Shown piece by piece: positions 24,488 through 32,848 of a stretch of DNA of 64,000 nucleotides. Source of the DNA: Chryseobacterium mucoviscidosis (GTDB lineage Bacteria > Bacteroidota > Bacteroidia > Flavobacteriales > Weeksellaceae); assembly GCF_002177115.1 (NCBI RefSeq), contig NZ_MVAG01000117.1:44009-108008 (forward strand). The letters run 5' to 3'. How positions within the stretch are numbered: the stretch's first letter is position 1; the number at the start of each line of letters is the position of its first letter. A program made the position numbers and the translations under genes. The notes under the pieces are model-generated. The model was not told the DNA's origin, did not search any database, and saw only the letters and a list, made by a program, of their open reading frames with translations.

Positions 24488-25873
24488 ATGACGAACAAAA
24501 AAAAATTATTTCTTCTCATTGCGATTTCTGTTTTGGGATTTAAATCTTTCGCTCAGGTTGGTATTAATACCACAAAACCGCAAGGTGTATTCCATGTAGA
24601 CGGAAAATCTTCTTCTGCCACAACCAATGATCCGGATAACGCACCAACAGCTTTACAGTCTTCCGACGACTTTGTTGTTAAGAGCAATGGAAGTGTAGGT
24701 ATTGGTACAGTAACTCCAGATGGTTCCGCTATACTGGATATGAATGTGGATCAGCTTTCTTCAGGAAGCAAAAAAGGTCTTCTTATTCCAAGAATGGCTT
24801 TAACATCCAGAACGGATATTACAACAATTCCGAATCCGGCAACAGGATTATTGGTGTATAATTTAGGAACAAATTCAGGATTTAGCTATTCCGGGTATGT
24901 TTACTGGAACGGAAGCGAGTGGCGTCTTATGGAAGACACTTCTCCGGTAGGAGCAGTTGCTGTTTTAAACTGTAATGCTGCTGCATTGGATCCATCGCAG
25001 TTAATTGATGGAAATACGCCTACTGCAATTACTTCAGGAACCGTGATGAAAATTCCATACTCCGGAGCAAACGGCGGTCAGTATAGTGGAATTACATTAT
25101 ATTCAGTAGGAAATCCGGGAGTTACGGCAACCATTACCGGCGGAAAGCTTGAGGTTGGATCCGGTTCTTTAGCATTTGCAGTACAGGGAACTCCTATTGC
25201 TTCGCAAACGTCACCGGTGGGAATTACATTTGATCTGACTCCTTTTATTACCGCAAATTCCGGACTTACAGGCTGTAGCTCTGTTACTGTAGGAACTCAG
25301 GTGAATGCTGATATTAAAACAGTAGCGGTTATGGATTATATGAAATTTGTAACAGATCCGGACACGGGAGTAAAAGGATTTGTAGTAGAAGCAAAGACAC
25401 CGGATGGTCTTTACACAGTAAAAGTTTTTATGAGACACTCTATTCAGAATGCTACCGCTACTGCTACCAATAACACAACTTCTACTGCAAGTGGAGCAGA
25501 AAACAACGTACTGTTGCGAAATAACTCCAGTACATCCAAAACCATTATGTGGAATTACTCTACATTTTATGGAGGACAGATTACTGATGCCGGAGGAAGT
25601 TTAGTAGTTCCGTCACAAACTCCGGGTGGTGGAGACGGAAATACATGGAGATCATTATCCACTTCTAATGCAGGCGCTTGGGGAAATCCGGGGATTTATA
25701 ACGCATTTAATAGCGGACCGGAATATCGATACTATTCCTGGATTGATACTTCCACAACCTCCAAAGTAGCTTACACTGCAACTGTAATGGCAGGGATGGA
25801 TCCTTCGGCTACTGCAACAGAGGTAACCAAACAAAAAGTTTTTATTAAAATCGAACAGATTACAGGACAATAG
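24488..25873 (+). CDS. Secreted flavobacterial surface-type protein
   Basis: A 461-residue exported protein: signal peptide ending SFAQ (residue 22), then the common flavobacterial opening VGINTTKPQGVFHVDGKSS, a repeat-like SVGIGTVTPDGSAILDMN block and KKGLLIPRMALTSRTDITTI, all typical of large secreted or tail-fibre-like proteins of this group. The second half is rich in Ser/Thr/Gly/Ala and beta strands, with no catalytic motif. No type IX C-terminal sorting domain is evident. It is followed by the paired HTH genes and preceded by the divergent membrane AraC gene. Confidence 0.82.
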   Translation: MTNKKKLFLLIAISVLGFKSFAQVGINTTKPQGVFHVDGKSSSATTNDPDNAPTALQSSDDFVVKSNGSVGIGTVTPDGSAILDMNVDQLSSGSKKGLLIPRMALTSRTDITTIPNPATGLLVYNLGTNSGFSYSGYVYWNGSEWRLMEDTSPVGAVAVLNCNAAALDPSQLIDGNTPTAITSGTVMKIPYSGANGGQYSGITLYSVGNPGVTATITGGKLEVGSGSLAFAVQGTPIASQTSPVGITFDLTPFITANSGLTGCSSVTVGTQVNADIKTVAVMDYMKFVTDPDTGVKGFVVEAKTPDGLYTVKVFMRHSIQNATATATNNTTSTASGAENNVLLRNNSSTSKTIMWNYSTFYGGQITDAGGSLVVPSQTPGGGDGNTWRSLSTSNAGAWGNPGIYNAFNSGPEYRYYSWIDTSTTSKVAYTATVMAGMDPSATATEVTKQKVFIKIEQITGQ

Positions 25874-25898
25874 TAAATATAATACACATTGATGAAAA

Positions 25899-26327
25899 AT
25901 GAATTTCAAGGACATCCATATTGGTAAGTTTATTGAAATTAAGGTTACAGAATGTGGGATGGAAATTTCCCACATCTGTAATTATTTTAATTTGAAAGAA
26001 GAAGATATATACAAAATGTTCAGCTCGTCGCATATAGACTGTACTGTTCTGCTGAACTGGAGTAAACTTCTTAATTATGACTTCTTTAGACTTTATACTC
26101 AGCATTTAATATTTTACGCACCTCCGTCTTCAAATCTGAAACCGCAGTCACAAACTAAACATAAAGTATTGAAATCAAACTTCAGAAAAAATATTTATAC
26201 TCAGGAAATTATTGATTTTATTCTCGAATTGATGGAAGAAAAAAAACTGTCAAGACATGAAATCTACGAAAAATATAAAATTCCAAGCACAACACTATAT
26301 AAATGGATATCAAAGAGAAAAAAATAA
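25899..26327 (+). CDS. Small HTH protein, transposase-like (first of pair)
   Basis: A 142-residue protein. Residues 1-75 (FKDIHIGKFIEIKV, HICNYFNLKEEDIYKMF, LLNWSKLLNYDFFRLYTQHL) resemble a divergent HTH/XRE-like region. The C-terminal part (TQEIIDFILELMEEKKLSRHE, KYKIPSTTLYKWISKRKK) is a transposase-type helix-turn-helix. I recognise this arrangement as a recurrent Chryseobacterium gene often labelled transposase, but it has no DDE catalytic domain. It overlaps the second gene of the pair by 25 nt. Regulation of a neighbouring surface gene is a possible role. Confidence 0.72.
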   Translation: MNFKDIHIGKFIEIKVTECGMEISHICNYFNLKEEDIYKMFSSSHIDCTVLLNWSKLLNYDFFRLYTQHLIFYAPPSSNLKPQSQTKHKVLKSNFRKNIYTQEIIDFILELMEEKKLSRHEIYEKYKIPSTTLYKWISKRKK

Positions 26328-26629
26328 AGAAAACAACTCCGGACTATAAACAGATATATCAGGATCTTATTACAATGAAATATCCTGAAAAACTTCAGCA
26401 GTGCGAACATATACTTAGAAAAAAAGAGCTGGGTTTTCTGGATGTTTTAGAAGTTAATAATATTTTAAAACCCAATAAGGCAGATCAGAATTTAAAATCA
26501 TATGATAAATCTACTATTTTAAAAATTCTGGATTATCAGAAAAAATATAATTTAAACAATACTGAACTGGCTATTAAGTTTAAAATGAGCAGAAATACGG
26601 TGGGAAAATGGAAAAAAATATTCTTCTGA
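26303..26629 (+). CDS. Small HTH protein (second of pair)
   Basis: A 108-residue basic protein. The C-terminal half (STILKILDYQKKYNLNNTEL, KFKMSRNTVGKWKKIFF) is a helix-turn-helix of the transposase/IS3-OrfA type; the N-terminal half is helical without a known family. It starts 25 nt inside the preceding gene, so the two are translationally coupled. No inverted repeats or target duplications are obvious around the pair, arguing against an intact insertion sequence. It converges on the ABC ATPase gene with a 1-nt gap. Confidence 0.7.
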   Translation: MDIKEKKIKKTTPDYKQIYQDLITMKYPEKLQQCEHILRKKELGFLDVLEVNNILKPNKADQNLKSYDKSTILKILDYQKKYNLNNTELAIKFKMSRNTVGKWKKIFF

Positions 26630-26630
26630 A

Positions 26631-27299
26631 TTAATCTGAATAAGAGATCGGAAGATAACCGTGCCGTTGTAATTCTTTTGAATCTTTAATCTGCCTTAAA
26701 TAAGAATCAGAAAGAAGATAAATTTCGTCTGAAACTTCCAACACTTCCTTATAGCGATGATCTGAGAGGATAATTCCTTTCTGTTGTGATTGATCTTTAA
26801 TCATTCTCTGAATTTCAACAATCATTTTTGGAGATAAAGCGTTAAAAGGTTCATCCAGAAGAATAAACTTTGAATCGGAATATAAAATTAAAAGAACCTC
26901 AACAATTTTTTTTTCGCCGCCGGAAAGACTTCCTGAAGTTTCATTTAAAAAAGGTTTTAACAAATCTGATCCAATGAGCTGATCTGCATTTTCTTTATTA
27001 CAGAAAAGTGAGATCAGTTTTTTAATTTTTACACCCCTCGGAAGAAAAGAATGCTGAGGTAAATAAGCAATCCTTCCTTTCCTGTCCATTTGGTTTTGTA
27101 AAATTTTATCATCCACTCTTACAAACTGAGAATCGCCTTTCTCTGTTCCGAAAATAATTTTTAAAAGAGTAGATTTTCCCGTACCGTTTCTTCCCAGCAA
27201 TCCGATAATCTTTCCTGTTTCACAACCCATGTAGATATCTCTCAGAATTTTCTTTTCGTTAAAAGATTTTGTAACACTGTCAATATGCAATTTGCTCAT
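26631..27299 (-). CDS. ABC transporter ATP-binding protein
   Basis: A 222-residue nucleotide-binding subunit. Walker A is GRNGTGKS (36-43), the Q-loop follows in YLPQHSFLP, the signature is LSGGEKK, Walker B is FILLDEP and the H-loop His is in ILSDHRYKE. Its start overlaps the upstream small membrane protein gene by 4 nt (ATGA). No ordinary permease gene is adjacent, so that 92-residue protein is the probable membrane partner. Substrate unknown; a lipid or peptide exporter is possible. Confidence 0.9.
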   Translation of the reverse strand: MSKLHIDSVTKSFNEKKILRDIYMGCETGKIIGLLGRNGTGKSTLLKIIFGTEKGDSQFVRVDDKILQNQMDRKGRIAYLPQHSFLPRGVKIKKLISLFCNKENADQLIGSDLLKPFLNETSGSLSGGEKKIVEVLLILYSDSKFILLDEPFNALSPKMIVEIQRMIKDQSQQKGIILSDHRYKEVLEVSDEIYLLSDSYLRQIKDSKELQRHGYLPISYSD

Positions 27300-27574
27300 A
27301 TTAATTTTGTAATCACATTAATAATTACCCCTGCTGAAAAAGTGAAAATCCAAAGAAAAACTCTTGAAAACCCGAAATTGGCAAAGAAAAAATATTCATT
27401 CTTCAATCTTAATTCATAAATCAGATAATGAAAAGCCGGAAAAAATACCAAAAAACACAATCCGAAATTGTCAGCCGTAAAACCAAGTAGGGCATTCATC
27501 AACAAAGAAAATAGAACAGCAGGAATCAATAATTTTACATAGAAAATCCATAGAATCCTTATATTTTTAACCAT
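27296..27574 (-). CDS. Small membrane protein, probable ABC partner
   Basis: A 92-residue protein with about three membrane helices (RILWIFYVKLLIPAVLFSLL, FGLCFLVFFPAFHYLIY and VFLWIFTFSAGVIINVI). I take the ATG at 27574 as start: a TTG at 27607 would extend the frame by 11 residues but lies within the -7 box TAACTTTG. The stop overlaps the ABC ATPase start, so the two are coupled. Too small for a classical permease, it may oligomerise. No family recognised. Confidence 0.72.
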   Translation of the reverse strand: MVKNIRILWIFYVKLLIPAVLFSLLMNALLGFTADNFGLCFLVFFPAFHYLIYELRLKNEYFFFANFGFSRVFLWIFTFSAGVIINVITKLI

Positions 27575-27604
27575 ATATCTGTTTAAACTAATTTTGAATT
27601 CAAC

Positions 27605-27612
27605 CAAAGTTA
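27605..27612 (-). promoter_or_regulatory. -7 box (TAACTTTG) for small membrane protein/ABC pair
   Basis: Minus-strand TAACTTTG lies 30 nt upstream of the ATG at 27574 and decides against the TTG start inside it. Confidence 0.55.
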
Positions 27613-27704
27613 CATCAATTGATTATAAAGCTTCTACTAAAATATCTTAAGCTCTCAAAAGAATAAAAATCTGAAATTTTTTAGAAACTGATAACCAAAT
27701 ATCG

Positions 27705-28316
27705 TTAAATTTTCTCCAGATCTTTTTTTGACAAAAACAGATAAGAATAGATTCCAAAGAAAACAAAAACAACTGAAAATACAGCGGCAGCAATATAAAA
27801 AGCATCTCCGAAACTGTACGCAATATTTATTTTTCCATCCATTCCCATTCCTGTGGTATGTTCCATATCTTCCATTTTAGCTTTAAAACTCAGATAAAAT
27901 CCTAAAAACCCAAGAAGTCCGGTTACAGAAAACCCAAGATGATAAAGATACTTGTTTCGTATGGTTTTCATCAGTTGCACAGCAATTCCCGCAATCGCCA
28001 TTAGAAAAGAAAGAATAACAAACGGATTTGGCGAAATATCACCTTTGTCACTTTCTTCTTGAGAATCATCGTATGAAGACGGATGATCTTCCTGATTGCT
28101 TACGGAAGATGTATAAGGAGAACTTTTTTTAATGCTTTCTCTCATTCTTTCGTCCATTTTTTGCTTAGAAACTCCCGTTATCAGATCAGTTCCCTTTACA
28201 GACATCAAAGTAACGTTACCGCATTTCACAAGGAAAAAGGGAAATAAAAAACAAAGGATAATTACAGTATAGCTCGGTATCGGCAGAAAGTCGGACAGCA
28301 TTTTTAAGGTCTTCAT
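27705..28316 (-). CDS. Four-helix membrane protein of unknown function
   Basis: A 203-residue protein with an N-terminal membrane helix (about 15-32), a Ser/Asp-rich extracytoplasmic segment (SSYDDSQEESDKGD near 80-94) and three further membrane helices (about 98-115, 124-147, 172-197). No motif assigns a function. It lies between the ABC pair and the YcxB-like gene, all minus strand, with gaps of about 100 nt on either side. Confidence 0.75.
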   Translation of the reverse strand: MKTLKMLSDFLPIPSYTVIILCFLFPFFLVKCGNVTLMSVKGTDLITGVSKQKMDERMRESIKKSSPYTSSVSNQEDHPSSYDDSQEESDKGDISPNPFVILSFLMAIAGIAVQLMKTIRNKYLYHLGFSVTGLLGFLGFYLSFKAKMEDMEHTTGMGMDGKINIAYSFGDAFYIAAAVFSVVFVFFGIYSYLFLSKKDLEKI

Positions 28317-28349
28317 AAATTATTGTTTGGGGTAAAAATATAAAATTTA

Positions 28350-28379
28350 AAATAAAAGAGCGTCCTGAACAGACGCTCT
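28350..28379 (-). terminator. Terminator of mutS2/ycxB unit
   Basis: AGAGCGTC and GACGCTCT flank a 7-nt loop (28357-28379); on the minus strand the stem is followed by TTTTATTTT. Confidence 0.85.
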
Positions 28380-28401
28380 CATGAGATATTTTGTAAGTAC
28401 A

Positions 28402-28893
28402 TTACTCTTTTCTGAGCTTTGCTTTTACATTATTTTCTGTAATCATTCTTCGCAATCCGGTAATCTCATCCTTCGTAAAATACTTTTTCGGAACCATATT
28501 CATCGTCTGTGCGCTTTGGTAGATCAGAAACCATTCTTTATTTTCCTTCACTTTATAAACCGTATTCCATGCAAATTCTGCATCAAAAGTTTCTCCTTCT
28601 GTACGGATTTTCTCTTCCGTAAAAATATATGTAATATTTTCCTGAATCTTTTTATTGGAGCTGAAAGCAAATTTCAGCCGTAAAAAAGACCGGATCACGA
28701 TAAACAGAAACATAATTCCAAGCCACATTGAAGCTGAAAGCAAAATTTCCTGTTCAGAATTGCCATCTGCAAACAGTTTTACAATAAAGAAAAGCACAAT
28801 CAGCAAAGGAAAAGCAATAAGTCTTATTAAAGAACTTTTGAGATGAAACATCAGAAAATCCTTAAAACTGATATGAGTTTTTACCGTTATCAT
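28402..28893 (-). CDS. YcxB-like membrane protein
   Basis: A 163-residue protein with two close membrane helices (about 22-42 and 50-72) and a C-terminal soluble domain (YIFTEEKIRTEGETFDAEFA, then WNTVYKVKENKEWFLIYQSA) matching the YcxB-like family of PH-fold membrane proteins. Function unknown. Its start directly abuts the stop of the MutS2 gene, so it is co-transcribed with it, and the pair ends at the terminator at 28357-28379. Confidence 0.82.
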   Translation of the reverse strand: MITVKTHISFKDFLMFHLKSSLIRLIAFPLLIVLFFIVKLFADGNSEQEILLSASMWLGIMFLFIVIRSFLRLKFAFSSNKKIQENITYIFTEEKIRTEGETFDAEFAWNTVYKVKENKEWFLIYQSAQTMNMVPKKYFTKDEITGLRRMITENNVKAKLRKE

Positions 28894-31041
28894 TTAAATT
28901 CTTTCCAGTTCGTCTGCGTCAATCGTAGTTTTGAATGTTCCGTAATTCACGATCACTTTATTTCGCGAAATCTTTTCAATCGTTCCCACACTCGTGCTGC
29001 CGGAAATACGGACACGTTGCCCGACTTTCATCCAAAGAGCGCGGTCGGTTTTGCGTTTTTCCTCCAGTTTTTCATTGGTTTCCGTAATTTTTTCAATTAC
29101 TTCTTCCTTTTTAAGCTGTTGGGTAATCTTCCTTTTCACAACCTGAAGACGTTTAGATTCATCTTTATCTGCACCCAGTTTTCTGAATTTTTCCTGCTCA
29201 AGAATTTTTACAAAATCTTTTACAACATCTTTTCTGGACTTTCCTTTTACGTAGCTGTCGATAAAAGCCTCAATCTTGTTTCCGAACTGCAGTTTACGGT
29301 GCTCTTCTTCATATAATTTCTGGAAATTGAATAGCTTCTGCTGAAGCTGTTCATTCAGTTTCTGAAGGTTATCGCGTTTATCTTCTACAGATTCTTTTCT
29401 TTCGGCAAGATCGGTTTTAAGCTTTTCCACTTCATATTTTTCCTGCTGAAGTTTTACAATCGTTTTATCCAGATTTACAATATCATGTTCCACCTTTTTC
29501 TTGGCAGAATGAATAATGAATCTCGGTATTTTATTCTTTTCCGCCACCTCAAAAGTAAATGAACTTCCCGCTTGTCCCACTTCCAGTTTATACATCGGTT
29601 CCAGCGTTTCTTCATTGAATAACATTGCGGCATTCTGGGCATTCGGAAGCTGCTCTACAACAAGTTTAATGTTGGTGTAGTGCGTTGTAATGATCGCAAA
29701 ACTTTTTTTGTCATAGAAAAACTCAAGGAAACTTTCTGCTAAAGCACCTCCCAGTTCAGGATCGGAACCTGTACCGAATTCATCAATCAGTAAAAGCGTA
29801 TTCGCTTCAGCTTCACGGATGATTCCCGACATTTTCTTCAATCTTGATGAATACGTCGAAAGATGGTTTTCAATCGACTGATTATCCCCAATATCGGTCA
29901 TGATCTTATCAAAGAAAAACATTTCCGATTTTGGATGGGTTGGAACCAGAATTCCGCTCTGGATCATCAATTGAAGCAAACCAACTGTTTTCAGCGTAAT
30001 GGATTTTCCTCCCGCATTCGGTCCGGAAATACAGATGATTCTGTTGTGTTCCGTTAAACTCAGCGTTTGAGGATAGATCGTTTTATTTTCCGCTTTATTT
30101 CTTAAAAACAGCAAAGGATGGAATGCTTCTCTTAATCTTAACGTTTTATGGCGGTTGATTTTTGGTAAAACACCATTGATGAGTTCTGCAAATTTAGCCT
30201 TCGCTCTCGTTAAATCAAGATCGAAAATATACTTCTGATATCTCCACAGCTGAGGTTGAAATTCCGCCAGTTCTGCGGTAAGCTGTCTTAAAATCTTATC
30301 AATTTCCTTTTTCTCTTCCTCCTCACTTTCACGAAGCTTGAAATAATGCTTTACGACGGAATCCGGCTGAATATAAGTGATGGAACCCGTTTTCGAAAGT
30401 CCCAAAACCCTTCCTGGAACTCTTCTTTTGAATCCCGATTTTACCGCTAAAACTCTTTGGTCATCAATAATCGTTTCGCGGATATCATCCAGAAAATCAC
30501 TCTGTCCGTAAGTCGTTAACGCACGGTTGAAATTTTCCTGAATCGCTTTTTTCGCGTGCTGAATTTCACTTCTTAATCCTTTTAAAACAGGAGAAGCTTC
30601 ACTTTTTACCTCACCGAAACGGTTGAACACCTTATCAACTTTATCAATAATCTCTTTTCTGAATTCCAGAACAGAAACATCTTCCATGAGAGTAGGGAAG
30701 GTTTCCGGCATGGTCGGGAAGAACTTCTGCAGTTTCCCGATTTGCTCCGTGATGGTTTTGATTTTGATGAAAGCGCTGTTTTCCAGTCGGTAATTTTCGA
30801 TCAGCATTAGCTTCAGCTCACTTTCGATATCTTCATATTCATCAAACGGAATTGCATTTGAACTTTCAAAACTCGAAAGATACTCGGAAGTTTTTTTCAA
30901 TGAAAGTTCTGCCTCGTCTATTTCCATCGGACGAAGTTGAAGAATTTTTTCTCTTGTTTTCGGAGAATACGCAAAGGGAGAAATTTCCGCGAGCAATTGC
31001 GGAAACTCTAATTCGTTTAAATCTTCTTTATTTATATACAC
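28894..31041 (-). CDS. mutS2: MutS2-type ATPase lacking the Smr domain
   Basis: About 715 residues. The MutS ATPase core is clear: Walker A GPNAGGKS, Walker B LLIDEFGTGSDP and the following ITTHYTNIK. A long coiled coil (about 490-620, KLQQEKYEVEKLKTDLAERK) follows, then a small beta domain (VGQRVRISGSTSVGTIEKIS) where the protein ends. Classical MutS2 has a C-terminal Smr nuclease domain after this; it is absent. I choose the GTG at 31041, because the frame upstream would add 31 unrelated residues and the -7 box TATCTTTG lies just before that GTG. MutS2 proteins suppress recombination or rescue collided ribosomes in other bacteria. Confidence 0.88.
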   Translation of the reverse strand: MYINKEDLNELEFPQLLAEISPFAYSPKTREKILQLRPMEIDEAELSLKKTSEYLSSFESSNAIPFDEYEDIESELKLMLIENYRLENSAFIKIKTITEQIGKLQKFFPTMPETFPTLMEDVSVLEFRKEIIDKVDKVFNRFGEVKSEASPVLKGLRSEIQHAKKAIQENFNRALTTYGQSDFLDDIRETIIDDQRVLAVKSGFKRRVPGRVLGLSKTGSITYIQPDSVVKHYFKLRESEEEEKKEIDKILRQLTAELAEFQPQLWRYQKYIFDLDLTRAKAKFAELINGVLPKINRHKTLRLREAFHPLLFLRNKAENKTIYPQTLSLTEHNRIICISGPNAGGKSITLKTVGLLQLMIQSGILVPTHPKSEMFFFDKIMTDIGDNQSIENHLSTYSSRLKKMSGIIREAEANTLLLIDEFGTGSDPELGGALAESFLEFFYDKKSFAIITTHYTNIKLVVEQLPNAQNAAMLFNEETLEPMYKLEVGQAGSSFTFEVAEKNKIPRFIIHSAKKKVEHDIVNLDKTIVKLQQEKYEVEKLKTDLAERKESVEDKRDNLQKLNEQLQQKLFNFQKLYEEEHRKLQFGNKIEAFIDSYVKGKSRKDVVKDFVKILEQEKFRKLGADKDESKRLQVVKRKITQQLKKEEVIEKITETNEKLEEKRKTDRALWMKVGQRVRISGSTSVGTIEKISRNKVIVNYGTFKTTIDADELERI

Positions 31042-31045
31042 ACTG

Positions 31046-31053
31046 CAAAGATA
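31046..31053 (-). promoter_or_regulatory. -7 box (TATCTTTG) before mutS2
   Basis: Minus-strand TATCTTTG ends 4 nt before the GTG start at 31041. It supports that start and predicts a leaderless mRNA. Confidence 0.6.
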
Positions 31054-31246
31054 ATTAATTTGAAAATGAAATAATTTGAGAATTTGAAAATGATTTATTG
31101 ATTTGATCTCTTTTGTTAATATAAGCTTCGGCAAGTGCAGTCTATACTTTTAAAGCTTCGTTTGTATTCGGGATGTTACCTTTTGTAAAGTTTTTTTGAA
31201 ATCATTAATGTGCTGTATAATTAAGTAATGGCTGAATTTAATTTTA

Positions 31247-31540
31247 AAACCTCACAGGTTTCAAAAACCTGTGAGGTTTGCCACTGTTTAACAATTAGAT
31301 TTAATTTTTGAACTTTGAGTTGACTTCTTTTAATAAAATTTTTTGTGATTTTTGAGTCAGAAATTAATGAGTTTAATTACTAAATTTCTTTTAAAACCTC
31401 ACAGGTTTCAAAAACCTGTGAGGTTTACCTCTATTTAACAATTAGATTTAATTTTTGGACTTTGGGTTGACTTTTCGAATAAAATTTTCGTGTTTTTTTG
31501 GTCGAAACTAATAAGTTAATTTACTAAATTTATGTAAGTT
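31247..31540. repeat. 147-bp tandem duplication, each copy with a 15-bp hairpin
   Basis: Hairpin AAACCTCACAGGTTT-CAA-AAACCTGTGAGGTTT occurs at 31247-31279 and again, identical, at 31394-31426. After each copy come similar blocks (TTAACAATTAGATTTAATTT, then GACTTTG/GAACTTTG, TTGACTT, ATAAAATTTT, TTACTAAATTT), so the unit is 147 bp with some divergence. The second copy runs into the promoter of the GNAT gene. The AACCTCACAGGTT palindrome is of a type I recall as common in Flavobacteriia. No other coding content in this 500-nt gap. Confidence 0.88.
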
Positions 31541-31542
31541 TG
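31535..31542 (+). promoter_or_regulatory. -7 box (TAAGTTTG) before GNAT gene
   Basis: TAAGTTTG ends 4 nt before the ATG at 31547, predicting an essentially leaderless mRNA. Confidence 0.55.
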
Positions 31543-31546
31543 AACT

Positions 31547-32050
31547 ATGAAGCTAAAAACCGAAAGATTAATTCTGAAACCTATCGACGAAAGTTATACG
31601 GAAGACATTCTAAAGATCAGAAGCAATGAAACCATCAACCAGTTCGTACACCGAAATCCTCCTAAAAACAATTATGATGCGCTTCAGTTTATTTTAACCA
31701 TTAAAGAAAATACCCGAAATCAGAAATCTTTTTACTGGGGAATTTCTTTAAAAGACCAACCAAATCTGATTGGAACCATTTGTCTCTGGAATTTTTCAGA
31801 AGACCGAAAAGAAGCAGAAGTCGGTTATGAATTATTACCGGAATATCATAGAAAAGGAATCATGTCGGAAGCTTTGGCTGCAGTCGTGGATTTTGCATTT
31901 AAAAATTTACATTTGCAGGAAATTGTTGCGATGACGCATAAACTCAATGAAAATTCAAAAGGACTTCTTTTAAAACATGATTTTGTATTGCAGGAAGATA
32001 GAAAGGATGAAGATTTTCCGGAGAATCTGGTTTTTAGCTTGAAGAAATAA
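31547..32050 (+). CDS. GNAT acetyltransferase (RimJ/RimL-like)
   Basis: A 167-residue acetyltransferase of the RimJ/RimL type: TERLILKPIDESYTEDILKI at the start, LIGTICLWNFSEDRKEAEVG and YELLPEYHRKGIMSEALAAV, the acetyl-CoA binding block, then LNENSKGLLLKHDFVLQED. Such enzymes acetylate ribosomal protein N-termini, amino acids or drugs; the substrate is not predictable. It stands alone after the duplicated repeat and before a REP-like repeat. Confidence 0.9.
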   Translation: MKLKTERLILKPIDESYTEDILKIRSNETINQFVHRNPPKNNYDALQFILTIKENTRNQKSFYWGISLKDQPNLIGTICLWNFSEDRKEAEVGYELLPEYHRKGIMSEALAAVVDFAFKNLHLQEIVAMTHKLNENSKGLLLKHDFVLQEDRKDEDFPENLVFSLKK

Positions 32051-32052
32051 TT

Positions 32053-32150
32053 TTCTTTGTCATTTCGACGAAGGAGAAATCTTTTTTATTTTAATCGTTA
32101 AATTTGCGTTAGATTCTTCATTGCGCTTTGCTTCATTCAGAATGAAAGGT
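32053..32150. repeat. REP-like intergenic repeat (second copy type)
   Basis: TTTGTCATTTCGACGAAGG at the left and AGATTCTTC...CAGAATGAAAGG at the right form a long imperfect inverted repeat related to the element at 5625-5700. It separates the GNAT gene from ung. Confidence 0.6.
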
Positions 32151-32206
32151 TGGCGTAAAAATTGAATTTTCAAATTAATTCATTCTCAAATTTTCAAATT
32201 TAAAAA

Positions 32207-32848
32207 ATGAGCTGGACAGAAATATTAGCCCCGATAAAAAACACAGAATACTTTACCAATTTATGGGAAAAAGTAAAGCAGGAATATGCGACAACCAAAG
32301 TTTTTCCACCAAAAAATCAGATTTTCAGAGCGTTGGAAATTACGCCTTTTGAAGATATCGAAGTAGTGATCATAGGGCAGGATCCTTATCATAATGATTA
32401 TCAGGCGAATGGTTTGTGCTTTTCCGTTTCCGAACAGGTTGCTGCACCGCCTTCTCTGAAAAATATTTTTATTGAATTAAAAGATGATTTGGGGGTTGAA
32501 AGAACTTCAAAAGAATTGGACGATTGGGGAAAACAAGGCGTTTTACTGTTGAATGCAACATTAACTGTTCGTGCGCATTCTCCGAATTCACACAAAGATT
32601 TGGGATGGGAAAAATTTACAGATTTCATCATCAAAGAAATTTCAGATAAAAAAGAAAACGTTGTTTTTGTTCTTTGGGGCGCTTTTGCACAAAAAAAAGC
32701 CGAACTCATCGATCCGGCTAAACATTTTATCTTAAAATCTGCGCATCCTTCTCCGTTTTCTGTTTACAGGGGATTTTTTGGAAGCAAACCTTTTTCAAAA
32801 ATTAATGAATATCTGGTTTCAAAAGGGAAGAAGCCTATTTCATGGTAG
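32207..32848 (+). CDS. ung: Uracil-DNA glycosylase, family 1
   Basis: A 213-residue uracil-DNA glycosylase that removes uracil from DNA in base-excision repair. The water-activating loop is GQDPYHNDY with Asp59 and His62, the uracil-binding region follows in ANGLCFSV, VLLLNATLTV is present, and the DNA-intercalation loop is HPSPFSVYRGFFG with His180. Length and motifs are those of family 1 enzymes. It overlaps the convergent lipoprotein gene by 14 nt at its 3' end. Confidence 0.97.
   Translation: MSWTEILAPIKNTEYFTNLWEKVKQEYATTKVFPPKNQIFRALEITPFEDIEVVIIGQDPYHNDYQANGLCFSVSEQVAAPPSLKNIFIELKDDLGVERTSKELDDWGKQGVLLLNATLTVRAHSPNSHKDLGWEKFTDFIIKEISDKKENVVFVLWGAFAQKKAELIDPAKHFILKSAHPSPFSVYRGFFGSKPFSKINEYLVSKGKKPISW

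Noticed and set aside
25899..26629. HTH gene pair as an intact insertion sequence
   Set aside because: No catalytic DDE domain and no terminal inverted repeats or target duplications seen around the pair.
31042..31134. N-terminal extension of MutS2 by 31 residues from an ATG at 31134
   Set aside because: The extension has no similarity to MutS2 N-termini, and the -7 box at 31046-31053 lies downstream of that ATG.
31247..31426. Repeats at 31247 and 31394 as a CRISPR array
   Set aside because: Only two repeats, each a palindrome, with a 114-nt spacer that is itself duplicated; no cas genes nearby.
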